From Bog-473 sp963756025 (lineage in GTDB: Bacteria; Actinomycetota; Acidimicrobiia; Acidimicrobiales; RAAP-2), in assembly GCA_963756025.1 (NCBI GenBank), contig CAVWMF010000007.1:496001-560000 (forward strand): a stretch of 64,000 bases of DNA, given 5' to 3'. The notes below the pieces were generated by a model, which worked only from the letters and a program-made list of their open reading frames with translations, was not told where the DNA came from and searched no databases. Each line of letters begins with the position of its first letter. Position 1 is the stretch's first letter. Both the position numbers and the translations under genes were made by a program. Positions 21,546-29,775 of the stretch are shown here, piece by piece.

Positions 21546-22808
21546 ATGGGCAAGGCACTTGGTGTGATGGCGGGGCTCCTGACGGCGACGACCGCGATGG
21601 CCGGAGCCCTGGGGGCCGCCGGGCCAGCCGGCGCAGCAGGGACGGCGGGCGGAAGCGGCGGCTCGAAAGCCCCGTACACCATCGCTCTCGTCACCTCGAC
21701 GACCGGCCTGGCGGCGCCACTCTTCCAGGAAGCCCCGCAAGGTTTCCTCGCCCGCATCGCCCTTCAGAACGCCGAAGGCGGGGTGAACGGCCACAAGCTC
21801 GTGCCGCTGGTCGTCAACGACCAGACCAGCCCCACCCTTGACGCCACCGGCGTCCAATTGGCGATCTCCCGCGGCGCGATCGGCATCGTGAACGACAGCT
21901 CCCTCTTCTATGGCGGGTACAAGTTCGCGCAGCAGGCCGGGGTGCCCGTCACCGGAAGCAGCCTCGATGGTCCCGAGTGGGGCGAGCAGCCCAACACCAA
22001 CATGTTCGCCTCGGACACGGGCAGCATCGACCCCAAATACCCGGCCAATACCGCTATCGGCGCCTTCCTCAAGGCCCACGGCGGGACGATCGTCGGGACC
22101 TACGGCATCGGGATCTCGCCCTCGTCGATCCAGTCGGCGATCGGCACCGGTATCTCGTTCACACATGCCGGCGGCAAGGTGGGCGTGCTCGATACGTCCG
22201 TCCCCTACGGTTCGGTCGACTTCACCTCGGCCGCGCTCACGGCCAAATCCAAGAACGTCAATGCGGTGTACGCCGGTATGGGGAACAACCAGAACTTCGC
22301 CCTGGCCACCGCCTTCGAGCAAGCCGGGGTCAAGCTCAAAGCGGTCGTGTTCCCCACGGGTTACGAAGCAGCGGTGATCCACACGCCGGCCTGGAAGTCG
22401 TTGCAGGGGATGTACTTCAGCGCCTCGTTCCGCCCCACCGTCCTGCCCAATGCCGGCACCCGTCAATTGGTGAGTGCACTGCAGAAGTACCAGCACCGGG
22501 CACCGGCCAACTTCCCCACCTACGTCGTGGATGAATCGTGGCTGGGCGCGGACCTCATGATCAAGGGGCTGCAGAAGGCCGGGGGAACCGCCACCCGGGC
22601 TTCGGTCATCAAGGCCCTGCGGGGCATCACGTCCTACAACGGGAACGGCCTGCTCCCGCAGTCCATCAACTACTCGACCATCTTCGGCCACAACCTGCCC
22701 AAGCAGTGCGGTTGGTACCTCCAGGCGAAGAAGAACGGGTTCGTCACGGTCTCCAACCAGCCGGTATGCGGGACCTACATCCCCGGCACGGCGACGGCCC
22801 AGAGCTGA
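21546..22808 (+). CDS. ABC transporter substrate-binding protein, branched-chain amino acid (type I periplasmic) family
   Basis: ATG at 21546 after AAAGGGGGG; 420 residues. The N-terminus is a signal peptide (MGKALGVMAGLLTATTAMAG), then a Gly/Ala-rich linker. The mature part starts PYTIALVTSTTGLAAPLFQE and contains ALQNAEGGVNGHKLVPLVVN, the hallmark region of LivJ-like receptors that bind amino acids, amides or aromatic acids outside the membrane. No lipobox cysteine is evident. No permease or ATPase gene is adjacent, so it is an orphan receptor or serves a transporter encoded elsewhere. Confidence 0.88.
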   Translation: MGKALGVMAGLLTATTAMAGALGAAGPAGAAGTAGGSGGSKAPYTIALVTSTTGLAAPLFQEAPQGFLARIALQNAEGGVNGHKLVPLVVNDQTSPTLDATGVQLAISRGAIGIVNDSSLFYGGYKFAQQAGVPVTGSSLDGPEWGEQPNTNMFASDTGSIDPKYPANTAIGAFLKAHGGTIVGTYGIGISPSSIQSAIGTGISFTHAGGKVGVLDTSVPYGSVDFTSAALTAKSKNVNAVYAGMGNNQNFALATAFEQAGVKLKAVVFPTGYEAAVIHTPAWKSLQGMYFSASFRPTVLPNAGTRQLVSALQKYQHRAPANFPTYVVDESWLGADLMIKGLQKAGGTATRASVIKALRGITSYNGNGLLPQSINYSTIFGHNLPKQCGWYLQAKKNGFVTVSNQPVCGTYIPGTATAQS

Positions 22809-22898
22809 CCGCCGAGAAATCTCTCATCCGAGCGACACGCCCGTTGACCAGCTATCCTGCCGACGCAGTAACCCTACGAACATGATCGAGGTGTGCTC

Positions 22899-23531
22899 AT
22901 GGCTTCGATAACGTGCGCCAATTGCCAGACGGTCTCGGCCGAAGGTACTGCCTTCTGCCCGGGTTGCGGGAATGCTTTGTCCGGTGCCACGCAAGCGGCG
23001 TATACCCCGCCTCCCCCGGCACCTCCGGCACCCCCGGCTCCCCCGGGCCCGCCGCCACAAGGCGCACCGCGGCCGGCGGCAGACTCCAACCCCCGGCCCC
23101 AGGTCAACTTCGACCTGAAGTCGATCGGTCACGCAGACCGCCTTGCCGGAGGCGGGACTCTCGTCCTCTTCATCGCGCTGTTCCTGCCCTGGTTCAAAGT
23201 CGACTTCACGTTCGGCACCGCGAGTGCGAGTGGCCTCTCGATCCACGGGTACCTCTACATCACCCTCATCTTGTGCCTGGCCATCATCGCCTTCGTGATC
23301 GTGGAGGCGTTGGGTGTGTGGAAGTTGCCGAGCTCGTCGCAGGTCGGTCGCGAGCAGCTGCTGCTCATTGCGACAACGATCAACCTCGTGCTCGTCCTGA
23401 TCGCATTCCTGTTCAAGCCGGGCGGCCACGGCGTGGGATGGGACTGGGGCGCCTTCGTGGCACTCGTCGCCGCTGTCGTGGCCGTGTTCCCCTTGGCCGC
23501 TCCCGCCATCCAATCTCGCCGGAGCAAGTAG
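22899..23531 (+). CDS. Zinc-ribbon membrane protein with proline-rich linker
   Basis: ATG at 22899 after a GAGGTG site. The N-terminal ~28 residues form a zinc ribbon with two CxxC pairs (ITCANCQTV and AFCPGCGN). A linker of repeated proline and alanine follows, then four hydrophobic segments starting LAGGGTLVLFIALFLPWF. This is the common zinc_ribbon_2-plus-membrane layout of Actinobacteria. Role unknown; the ribbon would face the cytoplasm. Confidence 0.75.
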   Translation: MASITCANCQTVSAEGTAFCPGCGNALSGATQAAYTPPPPAPPAPPAPPGPPPQGAPRPAADSNPRPQVNFDLKSIGHADRLAGGGTLVLFIALFLPWFKVDFTFGTASASGLSIHGYLYITLILCLAIIAFVIVEALGVWKLPSSSQVGREQLLLIATTINLVLVLIAFLFKPGGHGVGWDWGAFVALVAAVVAVFPLAAPAIQSRRSK

Positions 23532-23562
23532 CCCCACGAACCGCCGCTACCTGCCGTAAGCC

Positions 23563-23805
23563 CTACTGCAGGTAGCGCTCGACGACCCCTTCGGGACGCT
23601 CGGTCGCAGCATCGGGATCTCCACCGGCGTTTCGCTTCGCCCGCCGCTGGCGGAGCACGTCCCACAGCTGATCGAGCGTCACCTCGATGGTGTGCAGTCG
23701 CGCATGCTCCTCGTCGGAGAGCCCATCACCGATGTGGCCTTCTTCGAGGCGCTGCTCCTCCTCGGCCAATTTGTTGATCTGGGCGAGGATTTCCTTGTCG
23801 TCCAT
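23563..23805 (-). CDS. DUF2630 family protein, 80 aa
   Basis: The ATG at 23805 (MDDKEILAQINKLAEEE) has GGAG six bases upstream, whereas an in-frame ATG at 23817 has no ribosome binding site. The product shows the family's helices and its conserved end: LSDEEHARLHTIEVTLDQLW, DVLRQRRAKR, DPDAATERP and VERYLQ. It is a small soluble coiled protein of unknown function, widespread in Actinobacteria. Confidence 0.88.
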   Translation of the reverse strand: MDDKEILAQINKLAEEEQRLEEGHIGDGLSDEEHARLHTIEVTLDQLWDVLRQRRAKRNAGGDPDAATERPEGVVERYLQ

Positions 23806-23852
23806 CTGACGCTCCATTCAATATTCAATCGTTCGTGCACCACACGTCGACA

Positions 23853-23897
23853 CACACTGCCCCGCCCCCGGGCTATCGGGGGCGGGCCAGCAGTGTG
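23853..23897 (-). terminator. Strong hairpin after lon
   Basis: CACACTGC (23853-23860) followed by CCCGCCCCCG pairs, around GGCTAT, with CGGGGGCGGG and GCAGTGTG (23890-23897). About 18 bp of very GC-rich stem begins 9 nt beyond the lon stop at 23906. There is no clear T-run, as is common in high-GC Actinobacteria. Confidence 0.65.
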
Positions 23898-23905
23898 ACC
23901 TCCCG

Positions 23906-26275
23906 TCAGGCTACGGCCGCCAGGTCGGTCTCGTCTTCAACCGTCGCCGCATCCCCTCCGGACAGGGCCGGAGTAAGGACGTCGGCGATGGTCGTGGCCA
24001 AGTGGAATGTCATGACGTCACGGACCTCTTCAGGCACATCTTCGAGGTCCGGCCCGTTGCGCACCGGAAGGACGACTTCCTTGAGCCCCGCCCGGTGTGC
24101 GGCAAGCACCTTCTGCTTGACCCCACCGATGGGGAGCACCCGGCCCTGCAGGGTGACCTCGCCGGTCATCCCCACGATGGAGCGGACCGGGACGTCACGG
24201 AGCAGGCTGACCAGCGCCGTCGTCATGGTGACGCCGGCCGAAGGCCCGTCCTTGGGCACTGCGCCCGCCGGGACGTGCACGTGGAACCGCTTCCCGGAGA
24301 AGATCTTCGGGTCGATGCCGAGCTCCTCGGCGTGCGAGCGCACATAGGAGAGTGCGATCTCGGCCGATTCCTTCATGACATCCCCGAGCTGACCGGTCAA
24401 GGTCAATCCTTCCGGGCCATCGGACATGCTCGCCTCGACGAACAGCACATCGCCCCCGGCACCCGTCACCGCGAGGCCGGTCACGACCCCGGGCACGCTG
24501 GTCCGTTCGGCCGCTTCGAAGTAGAAGTGGGGCCGACCGAGCCAACTGCGCACATCCGGTGCATCGACGACGACCGGAGCCTCCCGCTCGCCGGCGGCCA
24601 ACTTGGTCGCCACCTTGCGGAGAAGCCGGCCCAGCTCACGCTCGAGTGAACGCACGCCCGCTTCACGGGTGTAGTCCGCCACGATGCTCCGAAGGGCGTC
24701 GTCGCTGATCTCCACCTCGTCTTCGCGCAATGCGGCCCGGCCGAGCTGCCGCCCCACCAGGTGGTGGCGGGCGATCGACACCTTCTCGGACTCGGTGTAC
24801 CCGTCCAGACGGATGACTTCCATCCGGTCGAGGAGCGGTCCGGGGATCGTGTCGATCACATTGGCCGTGGCGATGAACAAGACCCGCGAGAGGTCGAGGT
24901 CCACCTCGAGGTAGTGATCACGGAACGTGTGGTTCTGCGCCGGGTCGAGCACTTCGAGCAAGGCGGATGACGGATCGCCGCGGAAGTCCGCGCCGATCTT
25001 GTCCACCTCGTCGAGCACGATGACCGGGTTCATCGTCCCTGCCTCACGGAGGGCCCGCACCAAACGTCCGGGCTGCGCCCCGACGTAGGTACGACGGTGA
25101 CCACGGATCTCCGCCTCGTCCCGCACGCCGCCCAGGGCGACCCGGACGAACTTGCGACCCATGGCGCGGGCGACCGATTCGCCGAGCGACGTCTTGCCGA
25201 CGCCGGGGGGACCGACGAGGGCGAGAATGGCTCCCGAGCCGCGTCCGTCCACCGGCACCAGACCGCGCTCGGCCTGGAGCTTGCGCACGGCGAGATGCTC
25301 GAGGATCCGCTCTTTGACGTCCTTCAACCCGTCGTGGTCGGCGTCCAGAATGCGGGCGGCCTCAGCCACTTCGAGGCTGTCGTCGGACTCCACGCCCCAG
25401 GGGAGCTCGAAGACCGTGTCGAGCCAGGTGCGGATCCAGCCTGTCTCGGGGCTCTGCTCGTTGGTGCGCTCGAGCTTGTCGACCTCGCGTTGGACCGCCA
25501 CCCGGACATGCTCGGGGAGGTCGCGCTCGGCCAACTTGGCCCGGTAGTCATCGGGGTCGGACTCGTCGCCCTCGCCCCCGCTGAGCTGTCCCAGCTCCTT
25601 GCGGATGGCTTCGAGCTGGCGGCGGAGCAAGAACTCGCGTTGCGTCTTCTCCATGCCCTCCTCGACGTCCGTCTTGATCCGCTCACGCAACGTGAGATCG
25701 GCCAAGGTGTCACGCGCCCAGCCGAGGACCAGGCGCAAGCGCTCCTCGACCTCGACCGTCTCGAGCACCTCGACCTTCTGGGACAACGTGAGGTCGGGCG
25801 AATAGCCCGCCACGTCGGCCAACCGGCCCGGCTCGGTGATGTCACGCAACTGGGTGGCGATTCGGCCCGCGCCCCTGCTGAGCAGGATGTTCTCGAGAAC
25901 CGCCCGGTACTCCCGGGCCAACTCCCCGGCGGCCGGCGTCGGCTCGCCCTCAACGAGAGGCTCTGCCTCCACCCACAGCGCGGCCCCCGTACCGGGCACG
26001 GCGGTGCCGATGGTGGCCCGCTGCTCACCCTGTATGGCGACGGCTTGAAGGCCGCCCGGCAGGGCACCTTCCTCGGTGATGGCGGCGATCACTCCGACGC
26101 TGGCGTAACGTCCCTCGATGTGGGGCACCAGCAACAGCTTCCCGCCGGCTGACTGTGCGGCCTCTACTGCGGCGCGAGCCTCGTCGGACTCCAGCGCCAT
26201 GGTGAAGACCATCCCGGGCAGAACGACGCCCGACTTCAACGGCAACAATGGAAGTGTCACATTTTCATTCGACAT
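23906..26275 (-). CDS. lon: ATP-dependent Lon protease
   Basis: 789 residues, a full-length LonA. The N-terminal substrate-binding domain begins VTLPLLPLKSGVVLPGMVF. The AAA module has Walker A GPPGVGKTSLGES and Walker B VIVLDEVDKIG, with sensor region ALLEVLDPAQN. The protease domain carries the catalytic serine in KDGPSAGVTM and lysine in GGVKQKVLAAHRAG. It degrades misfolded and regulatory proteins in the cytoplasm. AGAGGGG precedes the ATG, and a TGACTAGTCA palindrome lies 33 bp upstream of the start. A strong hairpin follows the gene. Confidence 0.97.
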   Translation of the reverse strand: MSNENVTLPLLPLKSGVVLPGMVFTMALESDEARAAVEAAQSAGGKLLLVPHIEGRYASVGVIAAITEEGALPGGLQAVAIQGEQRATIGTAVPGTGAALWVEAEPLVEGEPTPAAGELAREYRAVLENILLSRGAGRIATQLRDITEPGRLADVAGYSPDLTLSQKVEVLETVEVEERLRLVLGWARDTLADLTLRERIKTDVEEGMEKTQREFLLRRQLEAIRKELGQLSGGEGDESDPDDYRAKLAERDLPEHVRVAVQREVDKLERTNEQSPETGWIRTWLDTVFELPWGVESDDSLEVAEAARILDADHDGLKDVKERILEHLAVRKLQAERGLVPVDGRGSGAILALVGPPGVGKTSLGESVARAMGRKFVRVALGGVRDEAEIRGHRRTYVGAQPGRLVRALREAGTMNPVIVLDEVDKIGADFRGDPSSALLEVLDPAQNHTFRDHYLEVDLDLSRVLFIATANVIDTIPGPLLDRMEVIRLDGYTESEKVSIARHHLVGRQLGRAALREDEVEISDDALRSIVADYTREAGVRSLERELGRLLRKVATKLAAGEREAPVVVDAPDVRSWLGRPHFYFEAAERTSVPGVVTGLAVTGAGGDVLFVEASMSDGPEGLTLTGQLGDVMKESAEIALSYVRSHAEELGIDPKIFSGKRFHVHVPAGAVPKDGPSAGVTMTTALVSLLRDVPVRSIVGMTGEVTLQGRVLPIGGVKQKVLAAHRAGLKEVVLPVRNGPDLEDVPEEVRDVMTFHLATTIADVLTPALSGGDAATVEDETDLAAVA

Positions 26276-26302
26276 GGGTTATCCCCTCTGGGTCCGTATT
26301 AC

Positions 26303-26320
26303 TTGTCTGACTAGTCAACA
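26303..26320. promoter_or_regulatory. Palindrome in the lon upstream region
   Basis: TGACTAGTCA at 26308-26317 is a perfect 10-bp palindrome, flanked by TTGTC and AC(AA). It lies between lon and the divergent DUF3039 gene, where an operator is expected. No known consensus is matched. Confidence 0.35.
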
Positions 26321-26417
26321 ATCCCCGGCCGGATCTGATTCCCGGGCCGGTGACCAGGGAGGTCACCTCCCGCCGGCCCACCCTCAGCGCAGCAGAGATG
26401 CGGCATACGCTGAGCCC

Positions 26418-26780
26418 ATGGGAACGACCATGCAACAAGCCACGGCAACAAGCTCCGGGGGCGCTTCAGCGTCCCTGTCGCCCGAGGGAGATGGCGGGAC
26501 GACGCTGGCGCCGGCCCGCCCCGACCAGGAGCTGGACGAGGGCGACCACGACCGGATGTCCCACATCGTGCTGGAGGGCTATACCCCCACCAAGGGCAGG
26601 AAGAAGGGGGAGTTCGTCTCCGCCGGGCCCAGTGTCGTCGAGGGGATCGTCAACGGCACCGCGGTGCGTGCCCTCTGCGGCAAGGAGTGGGTGCCGGGAC
26701 GGAACCCCCAGCGCTACGGCCTGTGCCCGACGTGCAAGGAGATCGCCCTGTCGATGGGCTGGAAGCTCCCGGCCAATTAG
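26418..26780 (+). CDS. DUF3039 family protein
   Basis: 120 residues from the ATG at 26418. After a low-complexity N-terminus the family signature appears: GDHDRMSHIV, then VVEGIVNGTAVRALCGKEWV, PGRNPQRY and LCPTCKEIA. The three cysteines (ALCGK and CPTC) may bind zinc. DUF3039 is nearly confined to Actinobacteria and has no assigned function. Divergent from lon, and followed after 27 nt by the ABC transporter operon. Confidence 0.88.
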   Translation: MGTTMQQATATSSGGASASLSPEGDGGTTLAPARPDQELDEGDHDRMSHIVLEGYTPTKGRKKGEFVSAGPSVVEGIVNGTAVRALCGKEWVPGRNPQRYGLCPTCKEIALSMGWKLPAN

Positions 26781-26807
26781 GCCACGCAGCTCACAAGAGG
26801 GGGAACG

Positions 26808-27953
26808 TTGGCACAGGTCAGCTTCGAGGGTGTCACCAAACGGTTCGGCGACACCGTGGCGGTCGATGCCCTGACCCTGACCATCCCCGACGGCGAGCTC
26901 CTGGTGCTGCTCGGCTCGTCAGGCTGCGGCAAGACCACCGCCCTGCGCCTGGTGGCCGGATTCGAGGAGGCGACGGAGGGCCAGATCTCGATCGGTACGC
27001 GTGTGGTCAACGACATCGACCCGAAGGACCGTGACGTGGCCATGGTCTTTCAGAGCTACGCCCTCTACCCCCACCTGACGGTGGCCAAGAACATCGAGTT
27101 CCCTTTGCGCCAGCGGGGCATGGCCAAGGACCAGCGCGCGGTCAAGGTCAAGGAGGCCGCGGCGACGCTCGGGCTGGACACCCTGCTCGACCGTAAGCCG
27201 GCCCAGCTCTCTGGCGGCCAGCGTCAGCGCGTGGCCCTGGCCCGGGCCATCGTGCGGGAGCCCCGGGTCTTCTTGATGGACGAGCCGCTGTCCAACCTCG
27301 ATGCCGCCCTCCGGATTCAGACACGCGCCGACATCGTGGCGCTCCAGGACCGTCTGGGCACCACCACCTTGTACGTGACCCACGACCAGGTCGAGGCGAT
27401 GACGATGGGCGACCGTATCGCGGTCATGAGCCACGGGGTGCTCCAACAGGTCGCGGCACCCGAAGACCTCTATGCACGCCCGGCCAACACGTTTGTGGCC
27501 GGGTTCCTCGGTAGTCCCGGCATGAACCTCCTCCCGGGGCACCTGACCCGGGACGCCGGACGGGGTGCAGGAGTCGGTGAGGGGGACAGTCACGGCGACG
27601 GGGACGGGGACGGCGTGCGGGTCGAGGTCTCGGCCGGGACACTCCCCCTGCCCGCCGACCTCCGCCGGGCGACCGACGACGTCACCGGTGGCGTCGTCCT
27701 CGGCCTGCGCCCCGAAGCGTTGCGCATCGACCCCTCCGGGCCGCTCCGCGCCGACGTGACGATCGTCGAGTTACTCGGAGCCGAGACCCACGTCATCTGC
27801 AGGACGTTCGACGGATCGCAACTGATCGTGCGCCAGAGCGCGCAGGCCGCCAGGCCCTCACCGCAGGATCAGGTCCGCATCGCGATCGACCCCGACCCCG
27901 CGTCGCTCCATCTGTTCGACGCCGCCACGACCGAGCGTCTCGGGACGGCATGA
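26808..27953 (+). CDS. Sugar ABC transporter ATPase (UgpC/MsmX type)
   Basis: TTG start at 26808 chosen because AGAGGGGG lies just upstream and the next in-frame start would cut the first strand. 381 residues: Walker A GSSGCGKTTALRL, Q-loop VFQSYALYPHLTV, signature LSGGQRQRVALARA, Walker B VFLMDEPLSNLDA and switch YVTHDQVEAM. The C-terminal TOBE region (from about residue 235) is typical of sugar and glycerol-phosphate importers and contains an unusual Gly/Asp/His-rich insert near residue 255. Its stop overlaps the first permease start by 4 nt. Confidence 0.93.
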   Translation: MAQVSFEGVTKRFGDTVAVDALTLTIPDGELLVLLGSSGCGKTTALRLVAGFEEATEGQISIGTRVVNDIDPKDRDVAMVFQSYALYPHLTVAKNIEFPLRQRGMAKDQRAVKVKEAAATLGLDTLLDRKPAQLSGGQRQRVALARAIVREPRVFLMDEPLSNLDAALRIQTRADIVALQDRLGTTTLYVTHDQVEAMTMGDRIAVMSHGVLQQVAAPEDLYARPANTFVAGFLGSPGMNLLPGHLTRDAGRGAGVGEGDSHGDGDGDGVRVEVSAGTLPLPADLRRATDDVTGGVVLGLRPEALRIDPSGPLRADVTIVELLGAETHVICRTFDGSQLIVRQSAQAARPSPQDQVRIAIDPDPASLHLFDAATTERLGTA

Positions 27954-28909
27954 CGGTCACCGCGCACTCCGCCGGCGCCGCCCACTCCGCCGTGCGAGGA
28001 GAACACCGGGCGCCGGCGACCGGACTCCGTGCCCGTCGCCGCCGGGAAGCAGGATTGGCCTACCTCCTGTTGCTGCCAGCGCTCGTCGTCTTCGGCGTCT
28101 TCACCTTCTATCCGTTCTTCCGCAACTTCAAGCTGATGCTCTACCAGACGCCACCAGTGGCCGGATTGCCCGCGCACTACGTCGGCCTGCACCAGATCGG
28201 GCCCGTCCTGAGCTCCACCCAGTTCACACAGAGTCTGCTCACCACCCTCGTCTTCGTCGTCCTCGTCGTGCCGATCAGCCTCATACTTGGACTGGCACTC
28301 GCCGTGGCGGCGCACCGGAAGCTCAAGGGCATGTCCGTCTACCGCATGATCTTCTCCTCCACCGTGGTGAGCTCGGTCGCCGTGGCCTCGGTCGTCTTCG
28401 GCACCCTCTTGAATCCGGTGGTCGGCCTCCTGCCCTGGTTGGGCATCAACCCGACACCTCCCGCCCTCGAGAGCACGACGTGGGCCCTCCCGTCGGTGGC
28501 CCTCATCACGATCTGGCAGTTTCTCGGTCTTTCCTTCATCATCATGTTGGCCGGGCTGCAATCGGTACCCGACGACCTGTTGGAGGCCGCCCAGATCGAC
28601 GGAGCGGGGGCGTGGACCCGCTTCTGGCGCATGACCGTGCCGCTGCTCTCCCCGACCATCTTCTTCGCCGTGATCGTCAGCACGATCTACGCCTTCCAGG
28701 CGTTCGGCGCCGTCGACATCCTCATCGGGTATCAGAACGCGGCCCAGGTGCACACCAATGTCCTGATCTACGAGATCGTGAACACCTTGCAGGTGCAGAA
28801 CAATCCGGGCGCGGCCGCCATCATGGCCACCGTCCTGTTCCTCATCACGCTGGGGCTGACGGTGCTGCAGATGCGGTTCCTCGAACGGCGGGTCCACTAT
28901 GGCGCCTAG
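27950..28909 (+). CDS. Sugar ABC transporter permease (UgpA/MalF type)
   Basis: 319 residues with six membrane spans, the first being YLLLLPALVVFGVFTFYPFF. The ATPase-contacting EAA loop reads EAAQIDGAGAWTRFWRMTVP (about residues 211-230). The ATG overlaps the ATPase stop (ATGA) and the end overlaps the second permease by 11 nt, so the three membrane components are translationally coupled. Confidence 0.93.
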   Translation: MTVTAHSAGAAHSAVRGEHRAPATGLRARRRREAGLAYLLLLPALVVFGVFTFYPFFRNFKLMLYQTPPVAGLPAHYVGLHQIGPVLSSTQFTQSLLTTLVFVVLVVPISLILGLALAVAAHRKLKGMSVYRMIFSSTVVSSVAVASVVFGTLLNPVVGLLPWLGINPTPPALESTTWALPSVALITIWQFLGLSFIIMLAGLQSVPDDLLEAAQIDGAGAWTRFWRMTVPLLSPTIFFAVIVSTIYAFQAFGAVDILIGYQNAAQVHTNVLIYEIVNTLQVQNNPGAAAIMATVLFLITLGLTVLQMRFLERRVHYGA

Positions 28910-29747
28910 GGGATCCGCCGCCCGCCGCTCGAGGTGGCTGCGCAAGGCCGGTAGCTATGCCTTGCTGACCTTCGGCGCCGTCGTCGTACTCGTGCCCATC
29001 TACTTCACCATCGTCAACTCCCTCCTGCGGCCCGACCAATTGGCGCACCAGCCTCCGCCCTTGTATCCGAGCACGCCGCAGTGGCACAACTATGTGACGG
29101 CCTGGAACGCCGGCCAGATGTCGAGCTACCTGACCAACTCGGCCGTCATGACCGCCATCATCGTGGCGGGCCAGCTCGTCACCTCGATCCTGGCCGCGTA
29201 CGCGTTCGCGTTCCTCCGCTTCCCGTTCAAACGCACCCTCTTCCTGCTCTGCCTCGCGACGCTCATGATCCCGCTCGAAGTCACCTTCATCACCAACCTG
29301 GACACGGTGTCCTCCCTCGGATGGTTCAACAGCTATCAGGGACTGGCGGTGCCGTTCTTGGCCACGGGGTTCGGCATCTTCCTCCTGCGCCAAGCATTCC
29401 TGCAGATACCGAAAGACCTCCAGGAGGCAGCCCGGTTGGACGGGTACGGCCACTGGCGCTTCATGACCAGGGTGGCGGTTCCGCTGGCTCGACCCTCCCT
29501 GGCCGCACTGGGCGTCTTCTCCTTCCTCGGGGCCTGGAACCAATATCTCTGGCCGCTGCTGGCGACCGGGGGCACCAAACCCCTCGACACCGTCCAGATC
29601 GGGCTCAAGCAGTTGATCGGCACCCAGGCCGACTCCATACCCGTCGCCCTGGCCGGAGCCGTGATCGCCTTCGTACCTCTCGTCATCCTGCTCCTCGTGT
29701 TCCAGAAGCAACTCGTGCGCAGTCTGACGGCTGGTGCCGTCAAGTAG
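28899..29747 (+). CDS. Sugar ABC transporter permease (UgpE/MalG type)
   Basis: 282 residues, six spans, first ALLTFGAVVVLVPIYFTIVN. The EAA loop is EAARLDGYGHWRFMTRVAVP (about 186-205). It forms the heterodimeric channel with the preceding permease. The start overlaps that gene by 11 nt and the substrate receptor follows 28 nt downstream. Confidence 0.93.
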   Translation: MAPRGSAARRSRWLRKAGSYALLTFGAVVVLVPIYFTIVNSLLRPDQLAHQPPPLYPSTPQWHNYVTAWNAGQMSSYLTNSAVMTAIIVAGQLVTSILAAYAFAFLRFPFKRTLFLLCLATLMIPLEVTFITNLDTVSSLGWFNSYQGLAVPFLATGFGIFLLRQAFLQIPKDLQEAARLDGYGHWRFMTRVAVPLARPSLAALGVFSFLGAWNQYLWPLLATGGTKPLDTVQIGLKQLIGTQADSIPVALAGAVIAFVPLVILLLVFQKQLVRSLTAGAVK

Positions 29748-29775
29748 GGCCTCGGGGAGTGGTAGGCAATGCCCT

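Noticed and set aside
23546..23576. Perfect 9-bp hairpin (GCTACCTGC/GCAGGTAGC) as a bidirectional terminator.
   Set aside because: One arm lies inside the end of the DUF2630 coding region and no T-run follows, so a functional call is not supported.
24002..26152. Long open frames antisense to lon.
   Set aside because: They mirror the codon bias of the real gene in high-GC DNA and show no domain or ribosome binding site.
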